From a virus: a stretch of DNA of 23,372 bases. Where the stretch lies: positions 2,086 through 25,457 of the IMG/VR virus record IMGVR_UViG_3300023196_001581; one strand, written 5' to 3'. Made by a program: the position numbers and the translations under genes. The notes beneath the pieces are model-generated. The model saw nothing but the letters and a program-made list of their open reading frames with translations. It was not told where the DNA came from and did no database searches. Of the stretch, positions 17,814 to 23,372 are shown piece after piece. The stretch's first letter is position 1, and each line of letters opens with the position of its first letter.

Positions 17814-19249
17814 CACCAAAACAAGAAGCAGAACTTAAAAAATTTGCTATTGCAAGGCCACATTGGCCTAAACCACAGCTTGATGCCGCTATTTGGCGTA
17901 TTAAATGGGCCTTACAGGCACTACCACATCAAAAAGAACCAGATGATAACGAATATGACACATTTCTTATGCTTGCCGGACGGGGATCTGGTAAAACGCA
18001 CACTGCGAGCCATTGGATTGGCATTCGTGCTTGGATGTATGACCACACCCGCTGGCTCGTCACAGCGCCCACCTCAAACGATATACGTGCAACTTGTTTT
18101 GAAGGAGACTCCGGACTTCTCAATATCATTCCCGCCAGCCTCATCCGGGACTACAACAAATCCCTTTTTGAAATTACCCTCACCAACGGATCCATCATCC
18201 AAGGAATACCGGCGTCCGAACCGGAACGTTATCGTGGTAAACAATATCATGGAGCCTGGTTCGACGAGCTGTGCGCATTTGACTATCTTGACGATGCCTA
18301 TGACGGTGTACAGTTTACCCTCCGTCTTAAAGACCCCAGAATCCCTCGGGTGCAGCAGATTATCACCACCACCCCAAAACCTAAGGAACTCATTGTAGAC
18401 CTTAACGAAGGTAAAATAGGGGGTGATGTATATGTAGTAAATGCAAGCTCTTTTGACAACCGCGAAAACCTTTCAGAAACCTTTTTTAAACAATTAGATT
18501 CTTATGATGGCACAGATTTAGGTAGGCAGGAGATTTATGGTGAAATCCTTGACCCAGAGTCTTCAGGCATTATTAAACGTAAAATGTTTAAAATGTGGCC
18601 GGCCAACAAACCCACTCCAACCTTAGAATATGTAATTGCCTCGTATGACCCCGCTACTAGCGAAAAAACAATGAACGACCCGACCGCCTGTGAGGTATGG
18701 GGTGTATTTGACAGAGAAGACGCGGGCACTTGTGTTATACTACTTGACTGCTGGGACAACCATTTATCATACCCTGAGCTGCGTCGTAAAGTAATTGATG
18801 ATTTTAAAGAGGTTGTCTATGGTGCGGATAATGACTTTGGTAAAGGTAAAAAAGCAGACCTTATACTCATGGAGGATAAATCAGCTGGTATTTCTTTAAT
18901 TCAAGAACTTCAAGGCGCTGGGGTGCCGGTACGTGGATATAACCCAGGACGCGCCGATAAGGTGCAACGATTAAACATTGTAGCCCCGCTTGTTGCTAAG
19001 GGAAAGGTATTTATACCAGAAGACCCAAACAAACCCGGTGAGTACGCAGATTGGGCAAAACGCTTCCTACGGCAGGTTTGTTCGTTTCCGGAGGCTGGAG
19101 GCCATGACGACTACGTTGACGCCCTCAGCCAGGCCCTACGCGTCCTCAGAGACTCTGGTTGGTTGCAGCTAGATCCCCTGCCGGTACGTGACTATGATTA
19201 TGCAGATGATGACGCCAGAAAGAAGTTTAGCAATCCATACGCCCAATAA
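17804..19249 (+). CDS. terL: terminase large subunit (TerL)
   Basis: 481 residues. ATPase: Walker A AGRGSGKT (58-65), Walker B with WFDEL (152-156) and coupling motif TTTPKP (188-193). RNase H-like nuclease: Asp282 in ASYDPATSEKT, E357/D358 in LMEDKS, and D435/D436/D439 in HDDYVDAL. It powers DNA packaging into the procapsid and cuts the concatemer. The length is typical and no intein is present. AGGAGAGG lies upstream of ATG 17804, which overlaps the Hint stop by 10 nt. Confidence 0.97.
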   Translation: MSLTPKQEAELKKFAIARPHWPKPQLDAAIWRIKWALQALPHQKEPDDNEYDTFLMLAGRGSGKTHTASHWIGIRAWMYDHTRWLVTAPTSNDIRATCFEGDSGLLNIIPASLIRDYNKSLFEITLTNGSIIQGIPASEPERYRGKQYHGAWFDELCAFDYLDDAYDGVQFTLRLKDPRIPRVQQIITTTPKPKELIVDLNEGKIGGDVYVVNASSFDNRENLSETFFKQLDSYDGTDLGRQEIYGEILDPESSGIIKRKMFKMWPANKPTPTLEYVIASYDPATSEKTMNDPTACEVWGVFDREDAGTCVILLDCWDNHLSYPELRRKVIDDFKEVVYGADNDFGKGKKADLILMEDKSAGISLIQELQGAGVPVRGYNPGRADKVQRLNIVAPLVAKGKVFIPEDPNKPGEYADWAKRFLRQVCSFPEAGGHDDYVDALSQALRVLRDSGWLQLDPLPVRDYDYADDDARKKFSNPYAQ

Positions 19250-19268
19250 GGGCGGTTTTACCTGTCTT

Positions 19269-19282
19269 TGTGCATTAGTATA
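19269..19282 (+). promoter_or_regulatory. phage-type promoter motif, copy 6
   Basis: TGTGCATTAGTATA, one mismatch to consensus. TGCATTAGT ends 9 nt before ATG 19289, with no Shine-Dalgarno. AGGGCGGTTTTAC lies upstream at the same spacing as in copy 2. It starts a portal transcript. Confidence 0.7.
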
Positions 19283-19288
19283 ATTAGA

Positions 19289-19846
19289 ATGGACTTTCTT
19301 AAAACCCCCCAACAAATGCTATTAGAACAGTCGCAAGCTCAACCGCAGGCTCCTGTTCAAAACAACATGCTAAAGACCCCACAGCAAATGCTGATGGAGC
19401 AAACTGGCTTGCCCCAACAATACATGTATGCAGACGGCGGGTCAGTTGGAATGTCACCACAAGATATGTTAGCCGCAATTATTGCAGCTAACCAGACACC
19501 CCAAAAGTTTGCAGCAGGCTCGTTAGTTAAAAATATTGCAGGACAATCTGCATTTCAAGTTCCTTTTGCTGGTGATTACGCAGCTAACATTGCAAACAAC
19601 ATGCAAGCACAAAAATACCCTGAGGCTGCGGTAAATGCAGCAGACCTTGGATACTCAGCATTTGCCCCTCTAAACGCACTTACAGCGGGAGCAAGCCTAA
19701 TGGGTTACTCACCAGAGGTTGGGGATGCCACACTTGAAGGTTGGAAAAAGCAAGAAATGGAGCGCCAGTTAATGGAGCAGTACAAGGCTAAGTTAAAAAC
19801 AGACCAACTACAAAAAATTAAAGAAACCAGATTTTACAAAAAATAA
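19289..19846 (+). CDS. probable virion-associated protein with internal repeats
   Basis: 185 residues from ATG 19289, set by the promoter motif just upstream. Gln/Met/Ala-rich. FLKTPQQMLLEQ, MLKTPQQMLMEQ and GMSPQDMLAAI form a threefold repeat near the N-terminus. An ADGGS motif and a KFAAGS segment are followed by an Ala/Asn-rich middle and a charged helical C-terminus. The position between TerL and portal suggests a structural or assembly role (inference). No family recognised. Confidence 0.65.
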   Translation: MDFLKTPQQMLLEQSQAQPQAPVQNNMLKTPQQMLMEQTGLPQQYMYADGGSVGMSPQDMLAAIIAANQTPQKFAAGSLVKNIAGQSAFQVPFAGDYAANIANNMQAQKYPEAAVNAADLGYSAFAPLNALTAGASLMGYSPEVGDATLEGWKKQEMERQLMEQYKAKLKTDQLQKIKETRFYKK

Positions 19847-19849
19847 TTT

Positions 19850-22678
19850 ATGGCACAACCAACAATACCCCTGCAACAAGGCGCTAATCTGCCCGGTTTA
19901 GAAACCGAGGAGAACATTCAAGAAGCGCAGATGCAAGACGTTCAAATGGACTACTACGAAGATGCGCTAGGCTTAGAACCCGGTGACGTTGAAGAAGAAG
20001 TCATTGAGCTAGAAGATGGTAGCGTTGTTGTAAATTTTGTTCCAAAATCATCACCACAAGAAGCTCCAGAATTTTACTCTAACATGGCTGAGGTTTTGGA
20101 CGACGACGTACTAGAAAAACTAGCAACAGAGTATCTTGACCTTATTGACGTCGATAAGGAATCACGCAAACAACGAGATAAACAATACGAAGAAGGTCTT
20201 CGTAGAACTGGCCTCGGCAAGGACGCGCCCGGAGGAGCCACGTTTGACGGAGCTTCCAAAGTCGTCCACCCCATTATGGCAGAGGCATGTGTTGATTTTG
20301 CTGCGTCTTCCTCAAAAGAATTATTACCACCCGACGGTATTGTTAAGTCTAACATCAAAGGTAATGCCGATCGTATTAAAGAAGAAGCAGCTGCCCGTAA
20401 AGTTGACTTTCTTAACTGGCAGTTATCTGAACAAGTTCCTGAGTACCGGGACGAGATGGAACAACTTCTCACACAATTGCCCTTAGGTGGTTCACAGTTC
20501 CTTAAGTGGCGTTTTGATTCTGAACAGATGCGCCCTACCTGCGAATGGGTAGCAATTGATAACATTTATTTACCATACGCGTCAACAAACTTTTACACGT
20601 CACCACGGGTAACTGAAGTTCAAGACATTACAGAAGATACGTTACTACAACGTATTGAGACTGGCATCTATCGTGACATTGATAGTGATTATTCATCTGA
20701 TGCCCCACTCACAGATCAGACAGGCCCACAAAAAGCCAACAACAAAATTGAAGGTAAAGAGGATCCATCTAAAAACATTGACGGATTACGTCGTGTGTAC
20801 GAGATTACCTGCTTTATCCGCTTAGACGACTACGAAGAGACAGACGGCCGCCGCGCACCATATATTTTAACCATCGACGAAACAACCGGCAAGGTGCTGT
20901 CATTATACCGTAACTGGGAATGTAACGACGAAAAATTAGAAAAGCTAGACTGGTATGTTGAATTTAAGTTTATCCCTTGGCGCGGTGCTTACGCCATTGG
21001 GCTTCCTCACCTCATTGGCGGTCTTTCTGCTGCTCTCACCGGTGCTCTGCGCGCTTTATTGGACGCTGCTCACATTAATAACAGCCAAACACTTCTTAAG
21101 CTCAAAGGCGGACGAATTGGTGGCCAAAGTGACCGAATTGAGCCAACACAAGTAATTGAAATTGAAGGCGCTCCAGGTGTTGACGACGTGCGTAAATTGG
21201 CCATGCCAATGCCGTTTAACCAACCGTCTTCTGTGCTGTTTAACCTTTTAGGTTGGCTAACAGACGCAGCTAAAGGAGTAGTTTCTACAGCCGAAGAAAA
21301 AATTGGCGAAGCAAATAACAACATGCCTGTTGGTACAGCACAAGCGCTGATCGAACAAGGGGCTAAGGTATTTTCTAGTATTCACGCCCGCATGCACCGC
21401 TCGCAGGCTAAGTCACTAGCAATTATTTCTAGGCTTAACCACTGGTATCTTAACGAGATGGATAACCAGTCCGGCACTGAAATTCAGGTCCGTGACTTTG
21501 CTTCAAACAATGACATTCGTCCTGTATCTGACCCTAACATTTTTTCAGAGACGCAGCGTGTTGCACAAAACCAAGCCCTTTTACAAATGGCTACGTCCGC
21601 GCCTCCAGGAATGTTTGACATTCGCGCAGTCTATCGCCGTGTCCTTGGTCAACTTAAAGTTCCGTCAATTGACGAGGTATTACCAAACCCAATGGGTGCC
21701 AAAGAGTCTAACCCTGCACTAGAAAACGTTTCTATGACAATGGGTAGACCAGCTGCCGCCTACCCAGACCAAGATCACATCTCGCACATTAAGATTCACT
21801 TAGCGTATGCCGCTGATCCTGCTTATGGGGCCAATCCAGTTATTGGCCCAGTCTTCGCACCAAACGCTTTAGAGCATATTAAACAGCACTTAACACTACA
21901 TTACTTGCAATCTATGCGCTCATACGTGGCGCAGGCTCAAGGTGGCCGGGATACATTGGAACTAAACCAAGAGAAGCCACTGGACCTAGAGGCACAACAA
22001 GCTCTTGCATTAGCCTCACAAATGGTAGCACAAGATTCACAGCAGGACATGGCACCGTATACACAGCAGATCCAGCAATTGGCTCAAAAGGTACAAGAGG
22101 CTCAACAGATGCAACGCCAGACAGCTGCCGAGTCTGATCCAACAGCTCAGGTTATCCTTAAGACCCAAATGGCTGAGACAGAGCGCAAGGCTAAAGAATC
22201 ACAGGCTAAGCTGCAACAGTCTGCGGCTAAAGACAAAATGGAATATGAGTTGGATATTGCCAACTTACAACGTCAAGTCGCTGAGCTCCAGGCTAAGTAC
22301 GAAACGCAAACTCAGATTGATGCTAATAAAAACGCAACTCAAATTGCATTAGCCGACATTAATAACTCATCACGCGAGCGCGTAGCTCAGATGGGTGCGG
22401 ACATTCAACTGTCTCAAGAGCAGCAACGTATGGCTTATGAGCACGCAATGACTGCCTTAGAGGCGACCAACGCAGCTGAGCAAGACATTCGCCAGCATGG
22501 ATTGGAAGTAGAGCGCAATCAAATGGCTCAACAAGCCCAACAAGTTCAGCAACAAATTGCAGCACAACAACAAGCCCAACAAACGGGCTTAGACCACGCA
22601 ACAACAATGGAACAGAATGCCCAAAGGCATGCCCAAGAATTACAAAAACTAACAACACCCCCACAAGGAGCAATATAA
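19850..22678 (+). CDS. portal protein with long Gln-rich coiled-coil tail
   Basis: 942 residues. The N-terminal two-thirds contain segments I recognise from a large-portal family of podovirus-like phages: RRTGLGKDAPGGATFDGASK, VVHPIMAEACVDFAA, LTQLPLGGSQFLKWRFD and DNIYLPYASTNFYTSPRVTE. IPWRGAYAIGLPHLIGGLS and GTAQALIEQGAKVFSSIH follow. The portal ring joins capsid and tail and passes DNA. From about residue 708 the chain becomes Gln/Ala-rich, heptad-like and low in aromatic residues, an unusually long tail. It follows the previous gene by 3 nt and lacks a strong ribosome site. Confidence 0.88.
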   Translation: MAQPTIPLQQGANLPGLETEENIQEAQMQDVQMDYYEDALGLEPGDVEEEVIELEDGSVVVNFVPKSSPQEAPEFYSNMAEVLDDDVLEKLATEYLDLIDVDKESRKQRDKQYEEGLRRTGLGKDAPGGATFDGASKVVHPIMAEACVDFAASSSKELLPPDGIVKSNIKGNADRIKEEAAARKVDFLNWQLSEQVPEYRDEMEQLLTQLPLGGSQFLKWRFDSEQMRPTCEWVAIDNIYLPYASTNFYTSPRVTEVQDITEDTLLQRIETGIYRDIDSDYSSDAPLTDQTGPQKANNKIEGKEDPSKNIDGLRRVYEITCFIRLDDYEETDGRRAPYILTIDETTGKVLSLYRNWECNDEKLEKLDWYVEFKFIPWRGAYAIGLPHLIGGLSAALTGALRALLDAAHINNSQTLLKLKGGRIGGQSDRIEPTQVIEIEGAPGVDDVRKLAMPMPFNQPSSVLFNLLGWLTDAAKGVVSTAEEKIGEANNNMPVGTAQALIEQGAKVFSSIHARMHRSQAKSLAIISRLNHWYLNEMDNQSGTEIQVRDFASNNDIRPVSDPNIFSETQRVAQNQALLQMATSAPPGMFDIRAVYRRVLGQLKVPSIDEVLPNPMGAKESNPALENVSMTMGRPAAAYPDQDHISHIKIHLAYAADPAYGANPVIGPVFAPNALEHIKQHLTLHYLQSMRSYVAQAQGGRDTLELNQEKPLDLEAQQALALASQMVAQDSQQDMAPYTQQIQQLAQKVQEAQQMQRQTAAESDPTAQVILKTQMAETERKAKESQAKLQQSAAKDKMEYELDIANLQRQVAELQAKYETQTQIDANKNATQIALADINNSSRERVAQMGADIQLSQEQQRMAYEHAMTALEATNAAEQDIRQHGLEVERNQMAQQAQQVQQQIAAQQQAQQTGLDHATTMEQNAQRHAQELQKLTTPPQGAI

Positions 22679-22887
22679 TGGCCGAAAAAAACCTACAAGG
22701 CTTTCGTCAAACTTATCAAGAAACTGGAAAACTGTCATCCGGCGGCGGCCCAGAGTCTAAAAAATTAGATGCAGGTCCATCTGGATCCAAGCGTCCTAAC
22801 AACGCCGTTAAAGGTAAACCTGCTCGTTCATCTAAAGTTGGACCAGACAAGAACCTAAAAGACATCGGTGGTGGTAATTTCTATTAA
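22678..22887 (+). CDS. small basic hypothetical protein
   Basis: 69 residues, Gly/Ser/Lys-rich and probably disordered: MAEKNLQGFRQTYQETGKL, then PSGSKRPNNAVKGKPARSSK and GGGNFY. AAGGAG lies upstream. Its ATG overlaps the portal stop (TAATG). Possibly a minor virion or scaffold-associated protein by position only. Confidence 0.65.
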   Translation: MAEKNLQGFRQTYQETGKLSSGGGPESKKLDAGPSGSKRPNNAVKGKPARSSKVGPDKNLKDIGGGNFY

Positions 22888-22892
22888 TGTTT

Positions 22893-22912
22893 AGGGCGGA
22901 TTTCTCCGCTCT
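22893..22912 (+). terminator. hairpin between portal operon and promoter copy 7
   Basis: AGGGCGGA pairs with TCCGCTCT (8 bp with one G-U) across TTTC. There is no T-run, so termination may be partial. It directly precedes promoter copy 7. Confidence 0.45.
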
Positions 22913-22926
22913 ATTGCATTAGTGTA
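22913..22926 (+). promoter_or_regulatory. phage-type promoter motif, copy 7
   Basis: ATTGCATTAGTGTA. TGCATTAGT ends 6 nt before ATG 22930, with no Shine-Dalgarno, the same geometry as copies 3 and 5. GGGCGG lies 21 nt upstream of the core, as in copies 2 and 6. Confidence 0.75.
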
Positions 22927-22929
22927 AGT

Positions 22930-23121
22930 ATGAAAGACTTTATTTCCGAAGTTATTTCGCGGACGCGAGATGAGCAAACAAGATTGGCGGAAACCCTCAC
23001 CGCTGGAAGTAATGTCAACTCCTTTGATGATTACCAACGATTAGTTGGCAGACATGAAGGATTTAAAGTGGTATTAGACATTATTAATGAAATTTTGAGG
23101 GAAGACGAAGAAGACCTGTAG
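22930..23121 (+). CDS. small helical phage protein
   Basis: 63 residues: MKDFISEVISRTRDEQTRL, then DDYQRLVGRHEGFKVVLDI and an acidic tail. The pattern of an amphipathic start helix, a YQ.L.GR..G turn and a second helix recalls a common small protein encoded near phage portal and head genes; function unknown. Predicted leaderless translation from promoter copy 7. The co-chaperonin gene follows 20 nt downstream. Confidence 0.7.
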   Translation: MKDFISEVISRTRDEQTRLAETLTAGSNVNSFDDYQRLVGRHEGFKVVLDIINEILREDEEDL

Positions 23122-23141
23122 AGGTCAAGGAGCACTGGACA

Positions 23142-23372
23142 GTGTTTGATATAAAAGGCAATGAAGAGCCGGATACAAGATCAGAGGAAGAATGTTTTCC
23201 CCCAATCGACACCGGTATTGATGTAGCTGGAGACCGTGTTTTAGTTCAACTACGACGCGAAAAGTCAACCAGTAAAGGTGGAATCATCCTAGTTGATGAG
23301 ACCAGACAAACGTTACGATTCAATGAAACAGTAGCAAAAGTGGTGCAAGTCGGACCACTAGCATACCGCAAC
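23142..23372 (+). CDS. GroES-like co-chaperonin (partial, runs off right edge)
   Basis: Frame open to the window edge, 77 residues seen. GTG 23142 is the best start: AAGGAG lies 9 nt upstream and no ATG is available before an in-frame stop at 23088. The sequence GDRVLVQLRREKSTSKGGI followed by ILVD is the Cpn10 first strand and mobile loop, and ETVAKVVQVGPLAY is the next conserved strand pair. Phage co-chaperonins such as T4 gp31 work with host GroEL to fold the capsid protein. An extra acidic about 25-residue N-terminus precedes the Cpn10 fold. The C-terminus is not seen. Confidence 0.82.
   Translation, partial: MFDIKGNEEPDTRSEEECFPPIDTGIDVAGDRVLVQLRREKSTSKGGIILVDETRQTLRFNETVAKVVQVGPLAYRN

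Noticed and set aside
1-23372. Prophage or lysogeny functions
   Set aside because: No integrase, excisionase, repressor or attachment site could be found. The window is consistent with a lytic phage, although the rest of the genome is not seen.

Overview
The window is a tailed-bacteriophage genome segment. It holds a replication/recombination module, an early regulatory module and the start of the virion module (terminase, portal). There is no integrase, CI-like repressor or other lysogeny gene in view. Host signals are bacterial: Shine-Dalgarno sites, a textbook sigma70 promoter (13215-13244) and Fur-box-like operators. An aquatic proteobacterial host is my best guess, from the small-gene families and the Fur-type sites, but the sequence does not settle it.

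Left arm (1-10948, all minus strand, read right to left). The primase-helicase leads a long run of overlapping genes: small hypotheticals, an HEXXH protein, a VRR-NUC nuclease, an HNH endonuclease and an SNF2 helicase. A second set follows from a phage-type promoter: a region-4-like HTH protein, an unknown gene, DUF3310 and more small proteins. After a third promoter come a structured leader and a small protein, then an HNH homing-type gene, two tRNAs, a small basic protein, a putative small terminase and a terminator. A fourth promoter serves a DUF2800 RecB/Cas4-like nuclease that runs off the left edge.

Middle (10949-16549). Two copies of a 119-bp palindromic element (11076-11194 and 16374-16492) bracket a leftward early region of about 17 tiny, mostly overlapping genes. 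Among them are a sigma factor that stops after region 3 and a second region-4-like protein. Twin 52-nt double-hairpin leaders, a perfect DnaA box, and about 0.8 kb of repeat-rich non-coding DNA with Fur-box-like operators also lie here.

Right arm (16550-23372, plus strand): an unknown protein, a free-standing splicing-dead Hint/LAGLIDADG protein, large terminase, a repeat-bearing small protein, portal, two small proteins and a GroES-like co-chaperonin cut by the right edge.

How it may work together (inference). Host sigma70 would start the early genes, which include a sigma lacking region 4 and a separate region-4-like subunit. These could redirect polymerase to a strongly conserved motif, TTTGCATTAGTRTA, found seven times upstream of primase, nuclease, region-4-like and virion genes. 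Four copies lie 6-9 nt before an ATG with no Shine-Dalgarno, which points to leaderless phage mRNAs. The split sigma plus its promoter set, and the twin palindromic/Fur elements, are the most novel features.
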